Origin: Synchiropus splendidus
Lineage: Eukaryota; Chordata; Actinopteri; Syngnathiformes; Callionymidae
Assembly: GCF_027744825.2 (NCBI RefSeq)
Contig: NC_071334.1
Location: forward strand, 39,223,437-39,287,436
DNA: 64,000 nt
Reading direction: 5' to 3'
A program made the translations under genes and the position numbers. Below the pieces are notes generated by a model that made no database searches, was not told where the DNA came from, and saw only the letters and a program-made list of their open reading frames with translations. Shown here piece after piece: positions 1-11,843 of the stretch; the first letter of the stretch is position 1, and the number at the start of each line of letters is the position of its first letter.

Positions 1-85
1 AGGTGGGTTTCGGAACGCCAAACATAAAAGTGTTGATAACTTTCGAAAAAAACTTCAGACAGCTTAGATTTGATGTGCACCTACT

Positions 86-100
86 AGAAAGGCCCTTTCT
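86..100. other. Conserved inverted repeat AGAAAG-GCC-CTTTCT (per monomer)
   Basis: Each standard monomer has a perfect 6-bp inverted repeat with a 3-base spacer (ACC, GCC or CCC) at unit position 86-100, shown here in the first unit. The spacer base varies between subtypes while the arms are kept. Arms are broken in the TATCG units (CTTTAT) and the GAAACACCC units. Short dyads are known in many centromeric satellites; a role here is inference. Confidence 0.7.
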
Positions 101-131
101 GCTATAGTGGGAGGTTAAAATTTCATGTTCT

Positions 132-139
132 GAAGCTTC
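132..139. other. GAAGCTTC palindrome with HindIII-type AAGCTT (per monomer)
   Basis: The 8-bp palindrome GAAGCTTC is present once in nearly every unit, shown here for the first. It is lost in a few, such as the CTGAATCTTCC units near 14607, 16676, 23627, 25695, 30017 and 31709, and GAAGTTTCCC near 11224. Its regular spacing would give a 188-bp ladder. Confidence 0.85.
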
Positions 140-160
140 CCTGAAAAGTTATGGCACAAT

Positions 161-172
161 GCGTAAAAACGC
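161..172. other. GCGT-AAAA-ACGC hairpin-capable variant
   Basis: Where the common GCACAAAAACGC reads GCGTAAAAACGC, the four bases on each side of AAAA become a perfect inverted repeat and one CpG is gained. The variant recurs throughout the window, often in units with AGAAAGGCCC (TGCACC or TGTACC type), so it is a linked subtype marker and not random change. Confidence 0.7.
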
Positions 173-188
173 TTTTCAGCCTGAGATA

Positions 189-3100
189 AGGTGGGTTTCG
201 GAAGGCCAAACATAAAAGTGTTGATAACTTTCGAAAAACACTTCAGACAGCTTAGATTAGATGTGCAACTACTAGAAAGACCCTTTCTGCTATAGTGGGA
301 GGTTAAAATTTCATGTTCTGAAGCTTCCCTGGAAAGTTATGGCACAATGCACAAAAACGCTTTTCAGCCTGAGATAAGGTGGGTTTCGGAACGCCAAACA
401 TAAAAGTGTTAATAACTTTCGAAAAACACTTCAGACAGCTTAGATTTGATGTGCACCTACTAGAAAGACCCTTTCTGCTATAGTGGGAGGTTAAAATTTC
501 ATGTTCTGAAGCTTCCCTGAAAAGTTATGCCACAATGCACAAAAACGCTTTTCAGCCTGAGATAAGGTGGGTTTCGGAACGCCAAACATAAAAGTGTTAA
601 TGACTATCGAAAAACACTTCAGACAGCTAAGATTTTATGTGCAACTACTAGAAAGACCCTTTATGCTATAGTGGGAGGTTAAAATTTCATGTTCTGAAGC
701 TTCCCTGAAAAGTTATGGCACAATGCACAAAAACGCTTTTCAGCCTGAGATAAGGTGGGTTTCGGAACGCCAAACATAAAAGTGTTAATAACTTTCGAAA
801 AACACTTCAGACAGCTTAGATTTGATGTGCACCTACTAGAAAGACCCTTCCTGCTATAGTGGGAGGTTAAAATTTCATGTTCTGAAGCTTCCCTGAAAAG
901 TTATGGCACAATGCACAAAAACGCTTTTCAGCCTGAGATAAGGTGGGTTTCGGAACGCCATTCATAAAAGTGTTAATAACTTTCGAAAAACACTTCAGAC
1001 AGCTTAGATTTGATGTGCACCTACTAGAAAGACCCTTTCTGCTATAGTGGGAGGTTAAAATTTCATGTTCTGAAGCTTCCCTGGAAAGTTATGGCACAAT
1101 GCACAAAAACGCTTTTCAGCCTGAGATAAGGTGGGTTTCGGAACGCCAAACATAAAAGTGTTAATAACTTTCGAAAAACACTTCAGACAGCTTAGATTTG
1201 ATGTGCAACTACTAGAAAGACCCTTTCTGCTATAGTGGGAGGTTAAAATTTCATGTTCTGAAGCTTCCCTGAAAAGTTATGCCACAATGCTCAAAAACGC
1301 TTTTCAGCCTGAGATAAGGTGGGTTTCGGAACGCCAAACATAAAAGTGTTGATAACTTTCGAAAAACACTTCAGACAGCTTAGATTTGATGTGCACCTAC
1401 TAGAAAGACCCTTTCTGCTATAGTGGGAGGTTAAAATTTCATGTTCTGAAGCTTCCCTGAAAAGTTATGGCACAATGCGTAAAAACGCTTTTCAGCCTGA
1501 GATAAGGTGGGTTTCGGAACGCCAAACATAAAAGTGTTAATAACTATCGAAAAACACTCCAGACAGCTAAGTTTTTATGTGCAACTACTAGAAAGATCCT
1601 TTATGCTATAGTGGGAGGTTAAAATTTCATGTTCTGAAGCTTCCCTGAAAAGTTATGGCACAATGCGTAAAAACGCTTTTCAGCCTGAGATAAGGTGGGT
1701 TTCGGAACGCCAAACATAAAAGTGTTGATAACTTTCGAAAAACACTTCAGACAGCTTAGATTAGATGTGCAACTACTAGAAAGACCCTTTCTGCTATAGT
1801 GGGAGGTTAAAATTTCATGTTCTGAAGCTTCCCTGGAAAGTTATGGCACAATGCACAAAAACGCTTTTCAGCCTGAGATAAGGTGGGTTTCGGAACGCCA
1901 AACATAAAAGTGTTAATAACTTTCGAAAAACACTTCAGACAGCTTAGATTTGATGTGCACCTACTAGAAAGACCCTTTCTGCTATAGTGGGAGGTTAAAA
2001 TTTCATGTTCTGAAGCTTCCCTGAAAAGTTATGCCACAATGCACAAAAACGCTTTTCAGCCTGAGATAAGGTGGGTTTCGGAACGCCAAACATAAAAGTG
2101 TTAATGACTATCGAAAAACACTTCAGACAGCTAAGATTTTATGTGCAACTACTAGAAAGACCCTTTATGCTATAGTGGGAGGTTAAAATTTCATGTTCTG
2201 AAGCTTCCCTGAAAAGTTATGGCACAATGCACAAAAACGCTTTTCAGCCTGAGATAAGGTGGGTTTCGGAACGCCAAACATAAAAGTGTTAATAACTTTC
2301 GAAAAACACTTCAGACAGCTTAGATTTGATGTGCACCTACTAGAAAGACCCTTCCTGCTATAGTGGGAGGTTAAAATTTCATGTTCTGAAGCTTCCCTGA
2401 AAAGTTATGGCACAATGCACAAAAACGCTTTTCAGCCTGAGATAAGGTGGGTTTCGGAACGCCATTCATAAAAGTGTTAATAACTTTCGAAAAACACTTC
2501 AGACAGCTTAGATTTGATGTGCACCTACTAGAAAGACCCTTTCTGCTATAGTGGGAGGTTAAAATTTCATGTTCTGAAGCTTCCCTGGAAAGTTATGGCA
2601 CAATGCACAAAAACGCTTTTCAGCCTGAGATAAGGTGGGTTTCGGAACGCCAAACATAAAAGTGTTAATAACTTTCGAAAAACACTTCAGACAGCTTAGA
2701 TTTGATGTGCAACTACTAGAAAGACCCTTTCTGCTATAGTGGGAGGTTAAAATTTCATGTTCTGAAGCTTCCCTGAAAAGTTATGCCACAATGCTCAAAA
2801 ACGCTTTTCAGCCTGAGATAAGGTGGGTTTCGGAACGCCAAACATAAAAGTGTTGATAACTTTCGAAAAACACTTCAGACAGCTTAGATTTGATGTGCAC
2901 CTACTAGAAAGACCCTTTCTGCTATAGTGGGAGGTTAAAATTTCATGTTCTGAAGCTTCCCTGAAAAGTTATGGCACAATGCGTAAAAACGCTTTTCAGC
3001 CTGAGATAAGGTGGGTTTCGGAACGCCAAACATAAAAGTGTTAATAACTATCGAAAAACACTCCAGACAGCTAAGTTTTTATGTGCAACTACTAGAAAGA

Positions 3101-3196
3101 TCCTTTATGCTATAGTGGGAGGTTAAAATTTCATGTTCTGAAGCTTCCCTGAAAAGTTATGGCACAATGCACAAAAACGCTTTTCAGCCTGAGATA
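189..3196. repeat. 8-monomer HOR, two tandem copies (1504 bp period)
   Basis: Copy 1 is 189-1692 and copy 2 is 1693-3196. The same subtype order appears in both: TTAGATTAGATG/GGAAAG unit, TGCACC unit, TAATGACTATCG unit, CCTTCC unit, CCATTCATAAA unit, TGCTCA unit, GCGT unit, then the ACTCCAG/AGTTTTTATG unit. The rare CCATTCAT change at 958 recurs at 2462, exactly 1504 bp later. The last unit differs at its 3' end (GCGT in copy 1, GCAC in copy 2), so the copies have begun to diverge or the boundary lies inside that unit. A short version of the order restarts at 3761-4324. Confidence 0.9.
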
Positions 3197-4512
3197 AGGT
3201 GGGTTTCGGAACGCCAAACATAAAAGTGTTAATAACTTTCGAAAAACACTTCAGACAGCTTAGATTTGATGTGCACCTACTAGAAAGACCCTTCCTGCTA
3301 TAGTGGGAGGTTAAAATTTCATGTTCTGAAGCTTCCCTGAAAAGTTATGGCACAATGCACAAAAACGCTTTTCAGCCTGAGATAAGGTGGGTTTCGGAAC
3401 GCCAAACATAAAAGTGTTAATAACTTTCGAAAAACACTTCAGACAGCTTAGATTTGATGTGCACCTACTAGAAAGACCCTTTCTGCTATAGTGGGAGGTT
3501 AAAATTTCATGTTCTGAAGCTTCCCTGAAAAGTTATGCCACAATGCACAAAAACGCTTTTCAGCCTGAGATAAGGTGGGTTTCGGAACGCCAAACATAAA
3601 AGTGTTGACAACTTTCGAAAAACACTTCCGACAGCTTAGATTTGATGTGCACCTACTAGAAAGACCCTTTCTGCTATAGTGGGAGGTTAAAATTTCATGT
3701 TCTGAAGCTTCCCTGAAAAGTTATGGCACAATGCACAAAAACCCTTTTCAGCCTGAGATAAGGTGGGTTTCGGAACGCCAAACATAAAAGTGTTGATAAC
3801 TTTCGAAAAACACTTCAGACAGCTTAGATTTGATGTGCACCTACTAGAAAGGCCCTTTCTGCTATAGTGGGAGGTTAAAATTTCATGTTCTGAAGCTTCC
3901 CTGAAAAGTTATGGCACAATGCGTAAAAACGCTTTTCAGCCTGAGATAAGGTGGGTTTCGGAACGCCAAACATAAAAGTGTTGATAACTTTCGAAAAACA
4001 CTTCAGACAGCTTAGATTAGATGTGCAACTACTAGAAAGACCCTTTCTGCTATAGTGGGAGGTTAAAATTTCATGTTCTGAAGCTTCCCTGGAAAGTTAT
4101 GGCACAATGCACAAAAACGCGTTTCAGCCTGAGATAAGGTGGGTTTCGGAACGCCAAACATAAAAGTGTTAATAACTTTCGAAAAACACTTCAGACAGCT
4201 TAGATTTGATGTGCACCTACTAGAAAGACCCTTTCTGCTATAGTGGGAGGTTAAAATTTCATGTTCTGAAGCTTCCCTGAAAAGTTATGCCACAATGCTC
4301 AAAAACGCTTTTCAGCCTGAGATAAGGTGGGTTTCGGAACGCCAAACATAAAAGTGTTGATAACTTTCGAAAAACACTTCAGACAGCTTAGATTTGATGT
4401 GTACCTACTAGAAAGACCCTTTCTGCTATAGTGGGAGGTTAAAATTTCATGTTCTGAAGCTTCCCTCAAAAGTTATGGCACAATGCACAAAAACGCTTTT
4501 CAGCCTGAGATA

Positions 4513-5640
4513 AGGTGGGTTTCGGAACGCCAAAAATAGAAGTGTTGATAACTTTCGAAAAACATTTCAGACAGCTTAGATTTGATGTGCAACTACTAGA
4601 AAGACCCTTTCTGCTATAGTGGGAGGTTAAAATTTCATGTTCTGAAGCTTCCCTGAAAAGTTATGGCACAATGCACAAAAACGCTTTTCAGCGTGAGATA
4701 AGGTGGGTTTCGGAACGCCAAACATAAAAGTGTTAATAACTTTCGAAAAACACTTCAGACAGCTAAGATTTTATATGCCACTACTAGAAAGACCCTTTCT
4801 GCTATAGTGGGAGGTTAAAATTTCATGTTCTGAAGCTTCCCTGAAAAGTTGTGGCACAATGCACAAAAACGCTTTTCAGCCTGAGATAAGGTGGGTTTCG
4901 GAACGCCAAACATAAAAGTGTTGATAACTTTCGAAAAACACTTCAGACAGCTTAGATTTGATGTGCACCTACTAGAAAGACCCTTTCTGCTATAGTGGGA
5001 GGTTAAAACTTCATGTTCTGAAGCTTCCCTGAAAAGTTATGGCACAATGCGTAAAAACGCTTTTCAGCCTGAGATAAGGTGGGTTTCGGAACGCCAAACA
5101 TAAAAGTGTTGATAACTTTCGAAAAACACTTCAGACAGCTTAGATTTAATGTGCAACTACTAGAAAGACCCTTTCTGCTATAGTGGGAGGCAATAATTTC
5201 ATGTTCTGAAGCTTCCCTGAAAAGTTATGCCACAATGCACAAAAATGCTTTTCAGCCAGAGATAAGGTGGGTTTCGGAACGCCAAAAATAAAAGTGTTGA
5301 TAACTTTCGAAAAACATTTCAGACAGCTTAGATTTGATGTGCAACTACTAGAAAGACCCTTTCTGCTATAGTGGGAGGTTAAAATTTCATGTTCTGAAGC
5401 TTCCCTGAAAAGTTATGGCACAATGCACAAAAACGCTTTTCAGCGTGAGATAAGGTGGGTTTCGGAACGCCAAACATAAAAGTGTTAATAACTTTCGAAA
5501 AACACTTCAGACAGCTAAGATTTTATATGCCACTACTAGAAAGACCCTTTCTGCTATAGTGGGAGGTTAAAATTTCATGTTCTGAAGCTTCCCTGAAAAG
5601 TTATGGCACAATGCACAAAAACGCTTTTCAACCTGAGATA
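4513..5640. repeat. 4-monomer HOR (752 bp period), partial second copy
   Basis: The variant CAGCGTGAG at 4689 recurs at 5441, 752 bp later. In both places a CCAAAAATA/ACATTTCAG unit is followed by a TTATATGCCAC unit. The copies differ at single bases, for example ATAGAAG in the first and ATAAAAG in the second. The unit at 4701-4888 also has the private change GTTGTGG near 4849. Confidence 0.8.
5453..5640. repeat. Exemplar of the TTATATGCCAC monomer subtype
   Basis: CTAAGATTTTATATGCCACTAC replaces the usual CTTAGATTTGATGTGCAACTAC region (key change ATATGCCAC). In the left and middle domains it usually follows a CAGCGTGAG unit end; in the right domain it follows CCTGATATAAGG instead. It creates a minus-strand TAA that closes the frame open in the two 79-codon spurious frames. 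Confidence 0.8.
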
Positions 5641-5828
5641 AGGTGGGTTTCGGAACGCCAAACATAAAAGTGTTGATAACTTTCGAAAAACACTTCAGAC
5701 AGCTTTGATTTGATGTGCAACTACTAGAAAGGCCCTTTCTGCTATAGTGGGAGGTTAAAATTTCATGTTCTGAAGCTTCCCTGAAAAGTTATGGCACAAT
5801 GCACAAAAACGCTTTTCAGCCTGAGATA

Positions 5829-6015
5829 AGGTGGGTTTCCGAACGCCAAACATAAAAGTGTTAATAACTTTCGAAAAACACTTCAGACAGCTTAGATTTA
5901 TGTGCAACTACTAGAAAGACCCTTTCTGCTATAGTGGGAGGTTAAAATTTCATGTTCTGAAGCTTCCCTGAAAAGTTATGCCACAATGCTCAAAAACGCT
6001 TTTCAGCCTGAGATA
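5829..6015. repeat. 187-bp monomer with 1-bp deletion
   Basis: CTTAGATTTATGTGCAAC replaces CTTAGATTTGATGTGCAAC near 5899, so one G is missing. It is one of five units in the window whose length is not 188 bp. The corresponding units at 7520 and 11092 are full length, so the loss arose in this copy after the block duplicated. Confidence 0.9.
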
Positions 6016-9000
6016 AGGTGGGTTTCGGAACGCCAAACATAAAAGTGTTGATAACTTTCGAAAAACACTTCAGACAGCTTAGATTTGATGTGCACCTACT
6101 AGAAAGACCCTTTCTGCTATAGTGGGAGGTTAAAATTTCATGTTCTGAAGCTTCCCTGAAAAGTTATGGCACAATGCACAAAAAGGCTTTTCAGCGTGAG
6201 ATAAGGTGGGTTTCGGAACGCCAAACATAAAAGTGTTGATAACTTTCGAAAAACACTTCAGACAGCTTAGATTTGATGTGCACCTACTAGAAAGGCCCTT
6301 TCTGCTATAGTGGGAGGTTAAAATTTCAAGTTCTGAAGCTTCCCTGAAAAGTTATGGCACAATGCGTAAAAACGCTTTTCAGCCTGAGATAAGGTGGGTT
6401 TCGGAACGCCAAACATAAAAGTGTTAATAACTATCGAAAAACACTCCAGACAGCTAAGTTTTTATGTGCAACTACTAGAAAGATCCTATATGCTATAGTG
6501 GGAGGTTAAAATTTCATGTTCTGAAGCTTCCCTGAAAAGTTATGGCACAATGCACAAAAACGCTTTTCAGCCTGAGATAAGGTGGGTTTCGGAACGCCAA
6601 ACATAAAAGTGTTAATAACTTTCGAAAAACACTTCAGACAGCTTAGATTTGATGTGCACTTACTAGAAAGACCCTTCCTGCTATAGTGGGAGGTTAAAAT
6701 TTCATGTTCTGAAGCTTCCCTGAAAAGTTATGGCACAATGCACAAAAACGCTTTTCAGCCTGAGATAAGGTGGGTTTCGGAACGCCAAACATAAAAGTGT
6801 TAATAACTTTCGAAAAACACTTCAGACAGCTTAGATTTGATGTGCACCTACTAGAAAGACCCTTTCTGCTATAGTGGGAGGTTAAAATTTCATGTTCTGA
6901 AGCTTCCCTGAAAAGTTATGCCACAATGCACAAAAACGCTTTTCAGCCTGAGATAAGGTGGGTTTCGGAACGCCAAACATAAAAGTGTTGACAACTTTCG
7001 AAAAACACTTCCGACAGCTTAGATTTGATGTGCACCTACTAGAAAGACCCTTTCTGCTATAGTGGGAGGTTAAAATTTCATGTTCTGAAGCTTCCCTGAA
7101 AAGTTATGGCACAATGCACAAAAACGCTTTTCAGCCTGAGATAAGGTGGGTTTCGGAACGCCAAACATAAAAGTGTTGATAACTTTCGAAAAACACTTCA
7201 GACAGCTTAGATTTGGTGTGCAACTACTAGAAAGACCCTTTCTGCTATAGTGGGAGGTTAAAATTTCATGTTCTGAAGCTTCCCTGAAAAGTTATGGCAC
7301 AATGCACAAAAACGCTTTTCAGCGTGAGATAAGGTGGGTTTCGGAACGCCAAACATAAAAGTGTTAATAACTTTCGAAAAACACTTCAGACAGCTAAGAT
7401 TTTATATGCCACTACTAGAAAGACCCTTTCTGCTATAGTGGGAGGTTAAAATTTCATGTTCTGAAGCTTCCCTGAAAAGTTATGGCACAATGCACAAAAA
7501 CGCTTTTCAGCCTGAGATAAGGTGGGTTTCGGAACGCCAAACATAAAAGTGTTAATAACTTTCGAAAAACACTTCAGACAGCTTAGATTTGATGTGCAAC
7601 TACTAGAAAGACCCTTTCTGCTATAGTGGGAGGTTAAAATTTCATGTTCTGAAGCTTCCCTGAAAAGTTATGCCACAATGCTCAAAAACGCTTTTCAGCC
7701 TGAGATAAGGTGGGTTTCGGAACGCCAAACATAAAAGTGTTGATAACTTTCGAAAAACACTTCAGACAGCTTAGATTTGATGTGCACCTACTAGAAAGAC
7801 CCTTTCTGCTATAGTGGGAGGTTAAAATTTCATGTTCTGAAGCTTCCCTGAAAAGTTATGGCACAATGCACAAAAAGGCTTTTCAGCGTGAGATAAGGTG
7901 GGTTTCGGAACGCCAAACATAAAAGTGTTGATAACTTTCGAAAAACACTTCAGACAGCTTAGATTTGATGTGCACCTACTAGAAAGGCCCTTTCTGCTAT
8001 AGTGGGAGGTTAAAATTTCATGTTCTGAAGCTTCCCTGAAAAGTTATGGCACAATGCGTAAAAACGCTTTTCAGCCTGAGATGAGGTGGGTTTCGGAACG
8101 CCAAACATAAAAGTGTTAATAACTATCGAAAAACACTCCAGACAGCTAAGTTTTTATGTGCAACTACTAGAAAGATCCTTTATGCTATAGTGGGAGGTTA
8201 AAATTTCATGTTCTGAAGCTTCCCTGAAAAGTTATGGCACAATGCACAAAAACGCTTTTCAGCCTGAGATAAGGTGGGTTTCGGAACGCCAAACATAAAA
8301 GTGTTAATAACTTTCGAAAAACACTTCAGACAGCTTAGATTTGATGTGCACTTACTAGAAAGACCCTTCCTGCTATAGTGGGAGGTTAAAATTTCATGTT
8401 CTGAAGCTTCCCTGAAAAGTTATGGCACAATGCACAAAAACGCTTTTCAGCCTGAGATAAGGTGGGTTTCGGAACGCCAAACATAAAAGTGTTAATAACT
8501 TTCGAAAAACACTTCAGACAGCTTAGATTTGATGTGCACCTACTAGAAAGACCCTTTCTGCTATAGTGGGAGGTTAAAATTTCATATTCTGAAGCTTCCC
8601 TGAAAAGTTATGCCACAATGCACAAAAACGCTTTTCAGCCTGAGATAAGGTGGGTTTCGGAACGCCAAACATAAAAGTGTTGACAACTTTCGAAAAACAC
8701 TTCCGACAGCTTAGATTTGATGTGCACCTACTAGAAAGACCCTTTCTGCTATAGTGGGAGGTTAAAATTTCATGTTCTGAAGCTTCCCTGAAAAGTTATG
8801 GCACAATGCACAAAAACGCTTTTCAGCCTGAGATAAGGTGGGTTTCGGAACGCCAAACATAAAAGTGTTGATAACTTTCGAAAAACACTTCAGACAGCTT
8901 AGATTTGGTGTGCAACTACTAGAAAGACCCTTTCTGCTATAGTGGGAGGTTAAAATTTCATGTTCTGAAGCTTCCCTGAAAAGTTATGGCACAATGCACA

Positions 9001-9023
9001 AAAACGCTTTTCAGCCTGAGATA
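5829..9023. repeat. 9-monomer HOR (1692 bp period), two copies
   Basis: Eight consecutive subtypes at 5829-7331 recur at 7520-9023. Marker changes match at exactly 1692 bp: CAAAAAGGCT at 6179 and 7871, TGCACTTAC at 6655 and 8347, the TTGACAAC plus TTCCGAC unit, and the ATTTGGTG unit. The ninth unit (7332-7519, TTATATGCCAC type) separates the copies, and the unit after copy 2 is different. Copy 1 holds the 1-bp deletion near 5899, absent from copy 2. Confidence 0.9.
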
Positions 9024-10715
9024 AGGTGGGTTTCGGAACGCCAAACATAAAAGTGTTAATAACTTTCGAAAAACACTTCAGACAGCTTAGATTTGATGTG
9101 CACCTACTAGAAAGACCCTTTCTGCTATAGTGGGAGGTTAAAATTTCATGTTCTGAAGCTTCCCTGAAAAGTTATGCCACAATGCTCAAAAACGCTTTTC
9201 AGCCTGAGATAAGGTGGGTTTCGGAACGCCAAACATAAAAGTGTTGATAACTTTCGAAAAACACTTCAGACAGCTTAGATATGATGTGCACCTACTAGAA
9301 TGGCCCTTTCTGCTATAGTGGGAGGTTAAAATTTCATGTTCTGAAGCTTCCCTGAAAAGTTATGGCACAATGCGTAAAAACGCTTTTCAGCCTGAGATAA
9401 GGTGGGTTTCGGAACGCCAAACATAAAAGTGTTAATAACTATCGAAAAACACATCAGACAGCTAAGTTTTTATGTGCAACTACTAGAAAGATCCTTTATG
9501 CTATAGTGGGAGGTTAAAATTTCATGTTCTGAAGCTTCCCTGAAAAGTTATGGCACAATGCACAAAAACGCTTTTCAGCCTGAGATAAGGTGGGTTTCGG
9601 AACGCCAAACATAAAAGTGTTAATAACTTTCGAAAAACACTTCAGACAGCTTAGATTTGATGTGCACCTACTAGAAAGACCCTTTCTGCTATAGTGGGAG
9701 GTTAAAATTTCATGTTCTGAAGCTTCCCTGAAAAGTTATGGCACAATGCACAAAAACGCTTTTCAGCCTGAGATAAGGTGGGTTTCGGAACGCCAAACAT
9801 AAAAGTGTTAATAACTTTCGAAAAACACTTCAGACAGCTTAGATTTGATGTGCACCTACTAGAAAGACCCTTTCTGCTATAGTGGGAGGTTAAAATTTCA
9901 TGTTCTGAAGCTTCCCTGAAAAGTTATGCCACAATGCACAAAAACGCTTTTCAGCCTGAGATAAGGTGGGTTTCGGAACGCCAAACATAAAAGTGTTGAT
10001 AACTTTCGAAAAACACTTCCGACAGCTTAGATTTGATGTGCACCTACTAGAAAGACCCTTTCTGCTATAGTGGGAGGTTAAAATTTCATGTTCTGAAGCT
10101 TCCCTGAAAAGTTATGGCACAATGCACAAAAACGCTTTTCAGCCTCAGATAAGGTGGGTTTCGGAACGCCAAACATAAAAGTGTTGATAACTTTCGAAAA
10201 ACACTTCAGACAGCTTAGATTTGATGTGCACCTACTAGAAAGGCCCTTTCTGCTATAGTGGGAGGTTAAAATTTCATGTTCTGAAGCTTCCCTGAAAAGT
10301 TATGGCACAATGCGTAAAAACGCTTTTCAGCCTGAGATAAGGTGGGTTTCGGAACGCCAAACATAAAAGTGTTAATAACTTTCGAAAAACACTTCAGACA
10401 GCTTAGATTTGATGTGCAACTACTAGAAAGACCCTTTCTGCTATAGTGGGAGGTTAAAATTTCATGTTCTGAAGCTTCCCTGAAAAGTTATGGCACAATG
10501 CACAAAAACGCTTTTCAGCCTGAGATAAGGTGGGTTTCGGAACGCCAAACATAAAAGTGTTAATAACTTTCGAAAAACACTTCAGACAGCTTAGATTTGG
10601 TGTGCAACTACTAGAAAGACCCTTTCTGCTATAGTGGGAGGTTAAAATTTCATGTTCTGAAGCTTCCCTGAAAAGTTATGGCACAATGCACAAAAACGCT
10701 TTTCAGCGTGAGATA

Positions 10716-11843
10716 AGGTGGGTTTCGGAACGCCAAACATAAAAGTGTTAATAACTTTCGAAAAACACTTCAGACAGCTAAGATTTTATATGCCACTACT
10801 AGAAAGACCCTTTCTGCTATAGTGGGAGGTTAAAATTTCATGTTCTGAAGCTTCCCTGAAAAGTTATGGCACAATGCACAAAAACGCTTTTCAGCCTGAG
10901 ATCAGGTGGGTTTCGGAACGCCAAACATAAAAGTGTTGATAACTTTCGAAAAACACTTCAGACAGCTTTGATTTGATGTGCAACTACTAGAAAGGCCTTT
11001 TCTGCTATAGTGGGAGGTTAAAATTTCATGTTCTGAAGCTTCCCTGAAAAGTTATGGCACAATGCACAAAAACGCTTTTCAGCCTGAGATAAGGTGGGTT
11101 TCGGAACGCCAAACATAAAAGTGTTAATAACTTTCGAAAAACACTTCAGACAGCTTAGATTTGATGTGCAACTACTAGAAAGACCCTTTCTGCTATAGTG
11201 GGAGGTTAAAATTTCATGTTCTGAAGTTTCCCTGAAAAGTTATGCCACAATGCTCAAAAACGCTTTTCAGCCTGAGATAAGGTGGGTTTCGGAACGCCAA
11301 ACATAAAAGTGTTGATAACTTTCGAAAAACACTTCAGACAGCTTAGATTTGATGTGCACCTACTAGAAAGACCCTTTCTGCTATAGTGGGAGGTTAAAAT
11401 TTCATGTTCTGAAGCTTCCCTGAAAAGTTATGGCACAATGCACAAAAAGGCTTTTCAGCGTGAGATAAGGTGGGTTTCGGAACGCCAAACATAAAAGTGT
11501 TGATAACTTTCGAAAAACACTTCAGACAGCTTAGATTTGATGTGCACCTACTAGAAAGGCCCTTTCTGCTATAGTGGGAGGTTAAAATTTCATGTTCTGA
11601 AGCTTCCCTGAAAAGTTATGGCACAATGCGTAAAAACGCTTTTCAGCCTGAGATAAGGTGGGTTTCGGAACGCCAAACATAAAAGTGTTAATAACTATCG
11701 AAAAACACTCCAGACAGCTAAGTTTTTATGTGCAACTACTAGAAAGATCCTTTATGCTATAGTGGGAGGTTAAAATTTCATGTTCTGAAGCTTCCCTGAA
11801 AAGTTATGGCACAATGCACAAAAACGCTTTTCAGCCTGAGATA
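10716..11843. repeat. Segment related to 5453-6579 (28-monomer offset)
   Basis: The run of a TTATATGCCAC unit, a CTTTGATTTG/AAGGCC unit, a GCAAC/TGCTCA unit and the CAAAAAGGCT unit at 5453 onward reappears here. AGCTTTGATT at 5701 recurs at 10965, 5264 bp (28 monomers) away. Private changes in this copy include ATCAGG near 10902 and GGCCTTTTC near 10995. This is a second, overlapping layer of order on top of the 9-mer blocks. Confidence 0.75.

Larger units (their letters stand above)
1..188. repeat. Reference monomer defining the phase
   Basis: First full unit, used here to number positions within the monomer. Landmarks are TTTCGAAA (41-48), AGAAAG/CTTTCT inverted repeat (86-100), CTATAGTGGGAGG (102-114), GAAGCTTC palindrome (132-139) and the GCGTAAAAACGC hairpin-capable variant (161-172). 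It carries a private seventh A after TTTCG, where other units read CGAAAAACACTT. It is closest in type to the unit at 3761, twenty monomers downstream. The choice of first base is arbitrary because the array continues beyond the window. Confidence 0.95.

Noticed and set aside
1..20. GGTGGGTTTCGG as a telomere-like motif
   Set aside because: It contains GGGTTT once per 188 bp but no tandem TTTAGGG or TTAGGG run, so it is not telomeric.
42..58. CENP-B box-like TTCGAAAAACACTTC
   Set aside because: It matches the TTCG and the internal A of the box consensus, but CTTC stands where CGGG is required. Only about six of nine core bases agree, so it is not a supported box.
102..114. CTATAGTGGGAGG as a TATA-type promoter element
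   Set aside because: The motif is an invariant part of every unit, with no associated transcript structure or gene. Conservation here follows from array homogenisation.
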